Below, piece after piece: positions 40,119 through 47,794 of a stretch of 54,311 nucleotides of DNA. The notes under the pieces were generated by a model. That model made no database searches and had not been told where the DNA came from. It saw only the letters and a program-made list of their open reading frames with translations. Origin of the DNA: Trebonia sp035294225 (GTDB lineage Bacteria > Actinomycetota > Actinomycetes > Streptosporangiales > Streptosporangiaceae); assembly GCA_035294225.1 (NCBI GenBank), contig DATGLH010000077.1, positions 1-54,311 on the forward strand, in the 5' to 3' direction. Both the position numbers and the translations under genes were made by a program. Position 1 is the first letter of the stretch; every line of letters begins with the position of its first letter.

Positions 40119-41120
40119 ATGGACGGCAGGTCCCTGCCGGGGCTCCAGCACAAGTACCCGGAGACGGTCCTGTTCTTCCCGAGGCAGGGCCAGACGTGCC
40201 ACGCGTACTGCGCGTACTGCTTCCGCTGGGCGCAGTTCGTCGGCGAGCCAGAGCTGAAGATGGCCACCGACCACATCGACACGCTCGTGACCTACCTGCG
40301 CAGGCACCGCGAGGTGACCAGCGTCCTCATCACCGGCGGGGACCCGATGGTCATGAGCGCGCAGGTGCTGCGCCGGTACATCGAGCCGCTGCTCGACCCG
40401 GGCCTGGACCAGGTCGAGTCCATCAGGATCGGGACCAAGTCCCTGGCGTACTGGCCGCAGCGCTATGTCACCGACCAGGACGCGGACGCCACGCTCCGGC
40501 TTTTCGAGGCGGTCGTCAGGTCCGGCCGGACCCTCGCGCTGATGGCGCACTGTTCGCATCCCCGTGAACTCGCCCCGCCGGCCGCCGCCGAGGCGGTCCG
40601 CCGGATCAGGGACACGGGCGCGGTGATCCGCACCCAGGCCCCGCTGATCCGGTCCGTCAACGACGACGCGGCCACCTGGCGCGATATGTGGCGCGGCCAG
40701 GTGCGCGCGGGCATGGTCCCCTACTACATGTTCGTGGAGCGGGACACCGGGCCGCGGGACTACTTCGCGGTGCCGCTGGCGCGCGCGCACGAGATTTTCC
40801 GCGATGCGTACGCCAGCGTCTCGGGCCTGTGCCGCTCGGTCCGGGGGCCGTCCATGTCGGCGACGCCGGGCAAGGTATGCGTCGACGGCGTCACCGAGGT
40901 GGCGGGCCTGCGCGTGTTCGCGCTCCGCATGCTCCAGGCACGCGATCCCGCGCTGGTCGGGCGCCCGTTCTTCGCCCGGTTCGACCCGCGGGCGACCTGG
41001 CTCACCGACCTTGAGCCCGCGTTCGCCGACAGGTTCCCCTTCGAGCCCGGGCCGTACGCTCCTGCCGCGGCCGGGCTGCCCGGCCTGCGGCTGGCGGAAC
41101 TGGCCGGGCCAGCGGTCTGA
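40119..41120 (+). CDS. KamA-family radical SAM protein (lysine 2,3-aminomutase-like), C-terminal segment
   Basis: The 333-aa segment continues in the same frame as 39729-40097. It has the radical SAM cluster motif CHAYCAYC (Cys27, 31 and 34 from this Met), ITGGDPMVMSAQ (the GGDP-like SAM-binding element), and a C-terminal TPGKVCVDG whose Lys may be the PLP Lys. Lysine 2,3-aminomutases move the amino group of lysine to carbon 3 using SAM, PLP and a 4Fe-4S cluster. Family members also act on other amino acids or EF-P. Joined to the upstream segment the length is about 463 aa, normal for the family. Reinitiation at ATG 40119 would omit the N-terminal domain. An SDR and an AsnB-like gene follow. 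Confidence 0.85.
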   Translation: MDGRSLPGLQHKYPETVLFFPRQGQTCHAYCAYCFRWAQFVGEPELKMATDHIDTLVTYLRRHREVTSVLITGGDPMVMSAQVLRRYIEPLLDPGLDQVESIRIGTKSLAYWPQRYVTDQDADATLRLFEAVVRSGRTLALMAHCSHPRELAPPAAAEAVRRIRDTGAVIRTQAPLIRSVNDDAATWRDMWRGQVRAGMVPYYMFVERDTGPRDYFAVPLARAHEIFRDAYASVSGLCRSVRGPSMSATPGKVCVDGVTEVAGLRVFALRMLQARDPALVGRPFFARFDPRATWLTDLEPAFADRFPFEPGPYAPAAAGLPGLRLAELAGPAV

Positions 41121-41209
41121 CCGCATCCCCGGGGCCGCTCGCCGGGGCCCTCCCGCGGTGCGATACGCCGGCCGCCCGAAGGCGGACGGGGGCGTCGGAG
41201 GCGACAGAG

Positions 41210-41215
41210 TATGCT
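41210..41215 (+). promoter_or_regulatory. Candidate -10 box of leaderless SDR gene
   Basis: TATGCT, 7 nt before the ATG; no ribosome site. Confidence 0.4.
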
Positions 41216-41222
41216 CCGGGCC

Positions 41223-42008
41223 ATGGAGCTGAACGGAACTTCCGCGATTGTCACAGGTGCCGCGAGCGGGCTGGGCGAGGCCACCGCCAGAATACTGGCC
41301 CGCGCCGGGGCGTACGTGGTCGTCGCCGATGTCAACTCCGACCGGGGCAAGGAAGTCGCCGCGGACATCGGCGGGCACTTCGCCAGGACGGACGTGACGG
41401 ACGAAGGGTCGGTGCGGGAGGCGGTAGCCGCCGCCGCGGCGGCGGGCCGCCCGCTGCGGGTGGCGGTCAGCTGCGCCGGGATCGGGTGGGCCGAGCGGAC
41501 GGTCAACCGGGAGGGGGCGCCCCACAGCCTGGCCAGCTTCCAGAAGGTCATCGCCGTCAACCTGACCGGCACCTTCAACCTGATGCGGTTCGCGGCGGCG
41601 GCGATGGCTAAGACGGATCCCGCGGACTCCGACGGCCAGCGCGGCGTGATCGTCAACACGTCCTCGGTGGCCGGGATCGAGGGCCAGACGGGCCAGCTCG
41701 CCTACTCCGCGTCGAAGGGCGGGATCATCGGGATGACGGTGCCCGCGGCGCGCGACCTGTCGGTGATCGGGGTCCGGGTGAACACGATCTGCCCGGGCGT
41801 CATCCACACGCCCATCTACAAGAGCATCGCCGGGACCGGCCGGGACGCCGACGAGTTCCTTGCCCGGCTGGCGGCGCCGGTGGTGTTCCCCAAGCGGCTC
41901 GGGCGGCCGGAGGAGTTCGGGCACCTGGTGCGCGCGCTCATCGAGAACGACTACATGAACGCCGAGGTGATCCGCTTCGACGGCGGGATCCGGTTCCAGC
42001 CCAAGTGA
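41223..42008 (+). CDS. Short-chain dehydrogenase/reductase, 3-hydroxyacyl-CoA dehydrogenase type 2-like
   Basis: The 261-aa classical SDR has TGAASGLGEATARIL (NAD-binding), ADVNSDRG with an Asp favouring NAD(H), CAGIG, VNTSSVAG with the catalytic Ser and YSASKGG with Tyr and Lys. The long insert and C-terminus (CPGVIHTPIYKSI, VVFPKRLGRPEEFGHLVRALIENDYMNAEVIRFDGGIR) match the HSD10 or type 2 3-hydroxyacyl-CoA dehydrogenase group, which oxidises branched or short 3-hydroxyacyl-CoA. It has a likely leaderless start and lies 22 bp before asnB. A shared pathway with the KamA-like protein is possible but not shown by sequence. Confidence 0.9.
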   Translation: MELNGTSAIVTGAASGLGEATARILARAGAYVVVADVNSDRGKEVAADIGGHFARTDVTDEGSVREAVAAAAAAGRPLRVAVSCAGIGWAERTVNREGAPHSLASFQKVIAVNLTGTFNLMRFAAAAMAKTDPADSDGQRGVIVNTSSVAGIEGQTGQLAYSASKGGIIGMTVPAARDLSVIGVRVNTICPGVIHTPIYKSIAGTGRDADEFLARLAAPVVFPKRLGRPEEFGHLVRALIENDYMNAEVIRFDGGIRFQPK

Positions 42009-42030
42009 CGTCGCCTGCCGTAGGGGTGGT

Positions 42031-43917
42031 ATGTCGGGGATCGCGGGATGCCTAGCGCTGGCGGAGGGGACTAGGCCGGACGCGAACTGGACCGTCCGCG
42101 CCACCCGGCGGATGGCGCACCGGGGACCGGACGACGAAGGCCTGTTCTCGGACGCGGGCATCGCGCTCGGCGCCCGGCGCCTGGCGGTCATCGATCCCTC
42201 GGCAAGCGGCCACCAGCCCATGCGGTCGGCCGACGGCCGCTTCTGGATGGTCTACAACGGGGAAATATACAACCACGCCGAGCTGGCCCGGCGGCTGCGG
42301 GCACGCGGAGTCCCGCTGCGGGGCGGATCCGACTCCGAGGTGCTGCTTGAGATGTACGCCGCGGAGGGCAAGGATGCCCTCCGCAGGCTACGCGGCATGT
42401 TCGCCTTCGCCATCTGGGACACCAGGACCAGGGAGCTGTTCTGCGCGCGGGACCCGTTCGGCATCAAACCGCTGTACTACACGCTGGCCGAGGGCGGCAG
42501 GCAGTTCAGGTTCGCCTCCGAGCGCAAGGCGCTGGCCGGCCCGGGAGAGGTCCCGGTGATCGACCCGGACGCGCTGCGCAGGTACCTGTCCTTCCAGTAC
42601 GTGCCGGCCCCCGCGACGATGACGCCGCCGGTCAGGTCACTGCCGCCCGGGCACTTCCTGACCGTCCGGCCGGGCGGTCCCGTCGACGTCTTCCGCTACT
42701 GGCGGGCGATACTGCGCCCGGCGAGATCGCCTTCCCCGGATACCCCCGAACGGATCCTCGCGGCGTTGCGCGATTCGGTCGCCGCTCACCTGCGCAGCGA
42801 TGTGCCGCTTGGCGCCTACCTTTCCAGCGGCGTGGATTCCGCGGCGATCTGCGCCCTCGCGGCGGAGCGGCGGCCCGGCCTGCTGACGTTCACCGCCGGG
42901 TTCGCACGGTCCGGGTACAGCGAGATCGAGCAGGCGCAGGAGACCGCGGCCGCGCTGGGCCTCAAGTCCGTGCCGTATGTGATCACCGCGTCGGAGTTCG
43001 CCTCCCGGCTGCCGCAGATCATCTGGCACCTGGACGACCCGATGGCCGACGCGGCCGCGATCCCGCTGTGGTTCCTGGCCCGGGAGGCGCGCCGGCATGT
43101 CAAGGCGGTGCTGTCCGGGGAAGGCGCGGACGAACTATTCGGCGGATACGGGGTCTATTACCAGCCCGCCGTGGTGCGCGCCGCGGCCCGGCTGCCCGGC
43201 TGGGGACGCTCCTCGGCCGGCGCGATGGCCGCCCGGATACCGCCGGGGCAGCGCGGCAGGGGCCTGCTGAACCGGATCGCGACACCGCTGCGCAGCCGGT
43301 ACATCGGGAACGCCAACGTCTTCGGCGACGAGGAGATCGACCTGCTCACCAGGTACGGCGACGGCACCGCCCGCGACGTGACCGATCCGCTCTTCGACCA
43401 GGCCGAAGACGCGGAACTGGACGACGTCGCCACCATGCAGCTCGTCGACATCAACACATGGCTGCCCGGCGACATCCTGGTCAAGGCGGACCGGGCCGCG
43501 ATGTCACACGGCCTCGAAGTCCGGACGCCGTTCCTCGACCGGGAGGTGATGGCGGTGGCCAGCCGGCTGGCCAGGGCGGAGAAGACGGCCGCCGGCACGA
43601 CCAAGTTCGCCTTCCGGGAGGCGATGGGCGGCCTGCTGCCGCAGGCCGCGGTGGAGCGGAGAAAGCTGGGGTTCCCGGTGCCGATCGGGCACTGGTTCCG
43701 CGGCGAGCTGTCCGGGTACGTCGAGCAGGTGCTCCGTGAGGCCAGGACGGAAGAGTGGCTCAACAAGCGCGCGGTGCTCGACGTGCTGCGCAGGTTCCAT
43801 GCCGGGGACCCGGAAGTGCCATGGCGGCAGGTATGGACGCTCGTGGTGTTCTCGGTCTGGCACCAGGTCTATGTCGAGCGCGTCTTCGACCCGGCCGCCC
43901 TGGGCTGGCAGGGTTAG
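42031..43917 (+). CDS. asnB: Asparagine synthetase-like amidotransferase with Cys-to-Ser change at the glutaminase nucleophile
   Basis: The 628-aa protein is a full-length AsnB homologue. The N-terminal glutaminase fold keeps RRMAHRGPDDEGLF, NGEIYNHAELARRLR and SDSEVLLEMYAAEG. The synthetase domain has YLSSGVDSAAICALA (ATP pyrophosphatase loop) and SGEGADELFGGY. However, it begins MSGIAG instead of MCGIAG: the residue that becomes the N-terminal nucleophile is Ser (TCG, two base changes from either Cys codon). Glutamine hydrolysis should be lost or weak, so it may use free ammonia or act as a different ATP-dependent amide former. No upstream start would restore Cys. It is last in the KamA-SDR-AsnB run; a hairpin follows. 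Confidence 0.92.
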   Translation: MSGIAGCLALAEGTRPDANWTVRATRRMAHRGPDDEGLFSDAGIALGARRLAVIDPSASGHQPMRSADGRFWMVYNGEIYNHAELARRLRARGVPLRGGSDSEVLLEMYAAEGKDALRRLRGMFAFAIWDTRTRELFCARDPFGIKPLYYTLAEGGRQFRFASERKALAGPGEVPVIDPDALRRYLSFQYVPAPATMTPPVRSLPPGHFLTVRPGGPVDVFRYWRAILRPARSPSPDTPERILAALRDSVAAHLRSDVPLGAYLSSGVDSAAICALAAERRPGLLTFTAGFARSGYSEIEQAQETAAALGLKSVPYVITASEFASRLPQIIWHLDDPMADAAAIPLWFLAREARRHVKAVLSGEGADELFGGYGVYYQPAVVRAAARLPGWGRSSAGAMAARIPPGQRGRGLLNRIATPLRSRYIGNANVFGDEEIDLLTRYGDGTARDVTDPLFDQAEDAELDDVATMQLVDINTWLPGDILVKADRAAMSHGLEVRTPFLDREVMAVASRLARAEKTAAGTTKFAFREAMGGLLPQAAVERRKLGFPVPIGHWFRGELSGYVEQVLREARTEEWLNKRAVLDVLRRFHAGDPEVPWRQVWTLVVFSVWHQVYVERVFDPAALGWQG

Positions 43918-43918
43918 C

Positions 43919-43979
43919 CCGGGGGGACAGCCCTCGGGGCCTGGGGGACTCCCGCCCCCCAGGCCCCGGAGCCCCCCGG
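43919..43979. terminator. Hairpin between convergent asnB and the sigma factor gene
   Basis: Inner arms GGGGCCTGGGGG (43936-43947) and CCCCCAGGCCCC (43956-43967), with an outer CCGGGGGG/CCCCCCGG pair. No U-tract. Confidence 0.65.
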
Positions 43980-44025
43980 AGAGCCCCCGGCTGCCTGCGG
44001 CGGCGTCGCGCCGGCCGCGGGCTCC

Positions 44026-44085
44026 TTTGCGCATGGCTGGCGGACGGGATCAGGTTTTGCGTACGGCTGGCGGACGGGATCAGGT
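44026..44085. repeat. 30-bp tandem duplication overlapping the sigma factor stop codon
   Basis: Units at 44026-44055 and 44056-44085 differ at two positions. The stop codon of the sigma factor is in the second unit, and the first repeats it beyond the gene end. Confidence 0.88.
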
Positions 44086-44739
44086 GCCGGGGGTCTCGGC
44101 GGCAGCCGGCGGCAGGGTGCCGCCGGACAGCAGCTGCTCGCGGATCTTGCGGCGCCCGCGGTGCAGCCGGGACATCACCGTGCCCACCGGAGTGCCCATG
44201 ATCTCCGCGATCTCCCGGTACGGATACCCCTCGATGTCGGCGAGGTAGACCGCGGTGCGGAACTCGTTCGGCAGGTCCCGGAGCGCGCGCAGCAGGTCGG
44301 AGTCGGTGGTGTGGTCGAGGGCTTCGGCTTCCGCGGAGGGAACCGGCAGGGCGAGCCGGTCGGCGGACATCTGCCACTCTTGCAGGTCGCCGCCGAGCGC
44401 TTGCTGCGGCTCCCGGCGCCGCTTGCGGTACACGTTGATGAATGTCGTGGTGAGAATGCGGTTCAGCCAGGCACGCAGGTTGGTACCCGGCCGGAACTGG
44501 TGGAAGGCGGCGTAGGCCTTGGCTGACGTCTCCTGGACCAGGTCCTCGGCATCGGTAGGGTTGCGCGTCATCCGCAGTGCCGCCGGATAGAGCTGGCTGA
44601 GCTGCGGCACGACGTCGCGCTCGAACCGGGCGCGGCTATCGGCCGGCGTCGCGTAACCACCCGCCGCGGCGGCGTACCCGGGCGCCGGGCCGGATGCGCC
44701 GTCCGCGGCGCTGTCGTCGGGCTTTTCGTTGGTGCTCAT
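44080..44739 (-). CDS. ECF sigma factor, SigR/SigH-like, without an adjacent anti-sigma gene
   Basis: The 219-aa sigma factor has region 2 (LYPAALRMTRNPTDAEDLVQETSAKAYAAFHQFRPGTNLRAWLNRILTTTFINVYRKRRREP) and region 4 (LRALRDLPNEFRTAVYLADIEGYPYREIAEIMGTPVGTVMSRLHRGRRKIREQL), closely resembling actinobacterial SigR/SigH, which direct the thiol-oxidative stress response. In those bacteria the next gene encodes the zinc anti-sigma factor RsrA/RshA. Here the gene ends in a tandem duplication and meets asnB head-on, so RsrA is absent. The frame is open to 45018; the ATG at 44739, with GGAG upstream, gives the common N-terminus. In Streptomyces a longer sigma isoform exists, so upstream starts deserve attention. 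Confidence 0.92.
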   Translation of the reverse strand: MSTNEKPDDSAADGASGPAPGYAAAAGGYATPADSRARFERDVVPQLSQLYPAALRMTRNPTDAEDLVQETSAKAYAAFHQFRPGTNLRAWLNRILTTTFINVYRKRRREPQQALGGDLQEWQMSADRLALPVPSAEAEALDHTTDSDLLRALRDLPNEFRTAVYLADIEGYPYREIAEIMGTPVGTVMSRLHRGRRKIREQLLSGGTLPPAAAETPGT

Positions 44740-44754
44740 ACCTGGCTCCGGGGG

Positions 44755-44840
44755 TCGGTCAGTCCTACTGATATAGACGCACGGAACGGCTCGGTCAGTC
44801 CACTTTGTGACCGAAATCACTTTAAGATATGTCGCGACAT
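44755..44840 (-). promoter_or_regulatory. Sigma factor leader with repeated half-sites and a palindrome
   Basis: TCGGTCAGTCC occurs at 44755-44765 and again at 44791-44801 (36 bp apart), and an inverted TGACCGA at 44808-44814 completes a TCGGTCA-N10-TGACCGA dyad. A perfect palindrome ATGTCGCGACAT is at 44829-44840. I could not find the GGAAT/GTT promoter that SigR uses for itself. These are candidate operator sites. Confidence 0.5.
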
Positions 44841-44902
44841 TGGGAGCAAGCTTAGGGCCTGCTGTCAGAGCGCTCTGGAACGGGGCGCTTCGCCGCGATG
44901 GG

Positions 44903-46573
44903 CTAGATCCAGCCGTGGTACCACATGTGGGACAGCCAGTCCGAGTACGGAATGATCTTCCCCGCAAGGATCGGGTAAAAATACCAGAACAAGGCAAGGA
45001 CGGCAAGCACGTAGGCACCAGCCAGCGCTGAGCCGACCGCGCGGCGCCACAGCCGTGCGGTGGCCGGGCCGATGATCAGGCCGAGGCAGAGCACGATGCA
45101 CATGATCATGAACGGCTCGAACTCGAGCGCGTAATAGTAGAACTTGGTCCGGGAGACGAACGGCAGCCAGGTCAGCCATCCGGCGGCGACGCCGAGCACC
45201 GCGGCGCCGGCCCGCCAGTCCCGGCGGGTGAGCCACCAGCCAAGGCAGAACAGCATCGCGGGGATGGCCGCCCACCAGATGGCGGGGTTGCCGATCGCGA
45301 GCACTTCCTGGGACCACTCCGGGCCGGTGTATCCCCTCGGGCACACCTGGTACGACGTGGGGCCGGTGTAGCACTGGTAGAAGAACGCCACCGGCCGGCT
45401 GATCACCAGCCACCCCCACGGCTGGGACATGTACGGATGGGGCTTGCTCAGCGTCACGCCGAACTGGAGCATCTCCTTGTGATACTCGAAGAGCGAGTAC
45501 AGGGCGGAGATCACCGGGATGTTGACGCCGTGCTGCTGCGCGTAGTTCCGGTCGTACCCGGTGCTGGTGACCAGCCAGCCGCTCCAGGTGGCGATGTAGG
45601 TGGCGAGCGGGATCACGCCGAGCGTGACCGGCAGCCACTTCCCGTCCCGCACGAGCGCGCCCCGCAGGTACCCTCGCAGGCCGGCCGCCCGGCGGGCGCC
45701 GATGTCCCAGGCGATGGCCAGGCCGGCGAAGGCGAAGATGTACCAGAGGGCGTCCTGCTTGCTCGCGCAGGCCAGGCCGATGAGCAGGCCGGCCGCGACC
45801 CGCCACCTCCTGATGCCCAGCGCCGGCCCGGCGTCATCGCCTGGCCGCAGGACCATGGCCTCCGCCAGCCGGGCGCGGGAGACGTCCCGGTCGACGACCA
45901 GGGCGCCGAACGCCGCGAGCACGAAGAACATCAAGAAGATGTCCAGGATGCCGGTGCGGCTCAGCACGAACTCCAGGCCGTCGAGCGACAGCAGCAGCCC
46001 GGCCGCGCAGCCGAGGAGCGTTGACCTGGTAAGGCGCCGCGCGACCCGGCACATGACCAGGATCGCCAGCGAGCCGAAGAGCGCGGGTGCCACCCGCCAC
46101 CCGACCGAGTTCAGCCCGTAGAGCCACTCGCCGGCCGCTATCAGCAGCTTGCCTGCTGGCGGCTGGACCACGAACTCGCCGCAGCCGGTTCCCGTGCAGG
46201 CCTGGAAGATGTTGGTGTGCCCGGCGATGATCAGCTGGTTCGCGTTCTGCACCAGGTTCCACTCAACGCCGTGCCGCAGGATCGACCAGGCGTCCTTGGC
46301 GTAGTAGGTCTCGTCGAAGATCAGCGCGCGGGGGACGACGAGCCGGTTGAACCGCAGGAACGCCGCGAACGCCGTGACCAGCAGCGGGCCGATCCATCCC
46401 CACAGCCTGTCGTCCGGCATGGGGGACATCAGCCGGGCGCGCAGCGCGGCTATCCGCCCGGCGGTGCTGGCGCCGCCGGGAACGTCCGTGCTGACACTGG
46501 CGGTGCCAGGATCAGGCCCGCCAGGGCCGCTGTCTTCGGGGTCCATAGCCGGGTCGGCCTCGGTCGCGGTCAT
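44903..46573 (-). CDS. Protein O-mannosyltransferase (PMT, GT39 family)
   Basis: PMT transfers mannose from polyprenol-phosphate-mannose to secreted proteins. The 556-aa protein has a cytoplasmic N-terminus (about 55 aa), roughly ten transmembrane helices, and after helix 1 the motif RALIFDETYYAKDAWS with the catalytic Asp-Glu. VVQPPAGKLLIAAGEWLYG and LSLDGLEFVLSRTGILDIFLMFFVLAAF follow, as in mycobacterial and Streptomyces PMT. Of several possible starts, the ATG at 46573 fits family length. TAGCAT ends 8 nt upstream and no ribosome site is seen. It is divergent from rsmI, an arrangement conserved in actinobacteria. A GT2 protein at 49386 resembles polyprenol-phosphate mannose synthases that could supply its donor. 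Confidence 0.93.
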   Translation of the reverse strand: MTATEADPAMDPEDSGPGGPDPGTASVSTDVPGGASTAGRIAALRARLMSPMPDDRLWGWIGPLLVTAFAAFLRFNRLVVPRALIFDETYYAKDAWSILRHGVEWNLVQNANQLIIAGHTNIFQACTGTGCGEFVVQPPAGKLLIAAGEWLYGLNSVGWRVAPALFGSLAILVMCRVARRLTRSTLLGCAAGLLLSLDGLEFVLSRTGILDIFLMFFVLAAFGALVVDRDVSRARLAEAMVLRPGDDAGPALGIRRWRVAAGLLIGLACASKQDALWYIFAFAGLAIAWDIGARRAAGLRGYLRGALVRDGKWLPVTLGVIPLATYIATWSGWLVTSTGYDRNYAQQHGVNIPVISALYSLFEYHKEMLQFGVTLSKPHPYMSQPWGWLVISRPVAFFYQCYTGPTSYQVCPRGYTGPEWSQEVLAIGNPAIWWAAIPAMLFCLGWWLTRRDWRAGAAVLGVAAGWLTWLPFVSRTKFYYYALEFEPFMIMCIVLCLGLIIGPATARLWRRAVGSALAGAYVLAVLALFWYFYPILAGKIIPYSDWLSHMWYHGWI

Positions 46574-46897
46574 CGGACGCCATGCTATGTGGAGGGAAGC
46601 CCGGCCGGGAGCGGAAGCGGCCCGGAGATGATCACGAACAGGCGCACGCAGGGTTTCGCATGCGGCCGGGCCCGGCTCGCGCGGCACCAGGCCCGGCGCG
46701 GGACCGCGCTGCCAACAGGGGTCTGGATTGCCGGGAATGCAGGCGTTTTCCCGATGCTGGTATCGGGCTGGAATCGTTTCGTGATGCCTCCCCGGAGCAG
46801 CGCGGCATGTCCAGCCGCCGGCTGGCCGGCCAGCATACGGTGAGGCCACGCGCGAACAAAGCGCTCATTCGCGGCGGCATAGGTACCGTAGGAACGC
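46574..46897. other. Divergent promoter region between PMT and rsmI genes
   Basis: 324 bp with no supported gene; the long frames crossing it are upstream extensions of PMT. Candidate -10 boxes are TAGCAT (46582-46587, leftward) and TACCGT (46884-46889, rightward, 8 nt before the rsmI ATG). Confidence 0.4.
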
Positions 46898-47794
46898 ATG
46901 CGGGAGGAAGCCCAGGTGGGGAGCAGAGACGCTGCCGGTCAAGAGCACGTAGCCGGGAGCACGGGAAAGAGCGGCCCTGGCGTTCTGACGCTTGCCGGGG
47001 TGCCCATCGGCCGGGCCGAGGATGCCCCCGCCAGGCTGGCCGGAGAGCTGGGCAGCGCCGACGTGATCGCCGCGGAGGACACCCGCCGGCTGCGCCGCCT
47101 CGCCGCCACGCTGGGCGTCCGGCTGACCGGGCGGGTGGTCTCCTACTACGACGTGGTCGAGGCGCGCCGCGCGGCGGAGCTGGTAGCCGAGCTCCGGGCG
47201 GGCCGGAACGTGCTCGTGGTCACCGACGCCGGAATGCCCGGCATCAGCGATCCCGGCTACCGGCTCGTCGCGGCGGCCGCGGCGGCGGGGATCCGGGTCA
47301 CCGCGGTGCCCGGCCCGTCCGCGGTGACCACCGCGCTGGCCGTTTCCGGGCTGCCCACCGACCGGTTCTGCTTCGATGGGTTTCCGCCGCGCCGGGAAGG
47401 CGAGCGCAACCGCCGGTTCGCCGAGCTGGCCGCCGACCCGCGGACCCAGGTGCTGTTCGAGTCGCCGCGGCGGCTCCACATCACACTCGCGGAGCTGGCC
47501 CGCTCGCACGGAGACGACCGCCGCGCCGTCGTCTGCCGGGAGCTGACCAAGGTACACGAGGAGGTCAGGCGCGGCACCCTGGCGGAACTTGCGGCGTGGG
47601 CGTCCCCGGGCAACCCGGTCCACCCGGCCGGGTCAGGAGGCGTCCGGGGCGAAGTCACGCTGGTCGTGGCTGGCGTCGGCCGTGCCGCCGCCAAGGCTGC
47701 CGCTCGGGAGTCCGCCCGCGCGGCCCGGCGCGCGGCCCGCTCCGGCGCCACCGTCCCGCCGTCCGGGCCGCCGGCGGGCGAGCCGCCGGGCTAG
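46898..47794 (+). CDS. rsmI: 16S rRNA 2'-O-ribose C1402 methyltransferase
   Basis: RsmI methylates the ribose of C1402 in 16S rRNA. The 298-aa protein follows the family: GVLTLAGVPIGRAEDAPARL, VIAAEDTRRLRRL, VLVVTDAGMPGISDPGYRLV, VTAVPGPSAVTTALAVSGL, RFCFDGFPPRREGER and VLFESPRRLHITLAEL. The first motif is somewhat divergent (GVPIGRAED where ATPIGN-x-x-D is usual). The ATG at 46898 has a short AGGA nearby; GTG 46916 is an alternative start. The last 160 bp overlap the convergent membrane protein gene and encode a basic Ala/Arg tail followed by a Pro/Gly tail. Confidence 0.93.
   Translation: MREEAQVGSRDAAGQEHVAGSTGKSGPGVLTLAGVPIGRAEDAPARLAGELGSADVIAAEDTRRLRRLAATLGVRLTGRVVSYYDVVEARRAAELVAELRAGRNVLVVTDAGMPGISDPGYRLVAAAAAAGIRVTAVPGPSAVTTALAVSGLPTDRFCFDGFPPRREGERNRRFAELAADPRTQVLFESPRRLHITLAELARSHGDDRRAVVCRELTKVHEEVRRGTLAELAAWASPGNPVHPAGSGGVRGEVTLVVAGVGRAAAKAAARESARAARRAARSGATVPPSGPPAGEPPG

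Noticed and set aside
44740..45018. Upstream extension of the sigma factor to 45018
   Set aside because: The extension runs into the PMT gene end and has no conserved sequence; a shorter alternative isoform start cannot be excluded, so it is only mentioned.
46574..46897. Possible tRNA or small gene in the PMT-rsmI gap
   Set aside because: No cloverleaf with a TTC loop and CCA could be drawn; the open frames are read-through of PMT.
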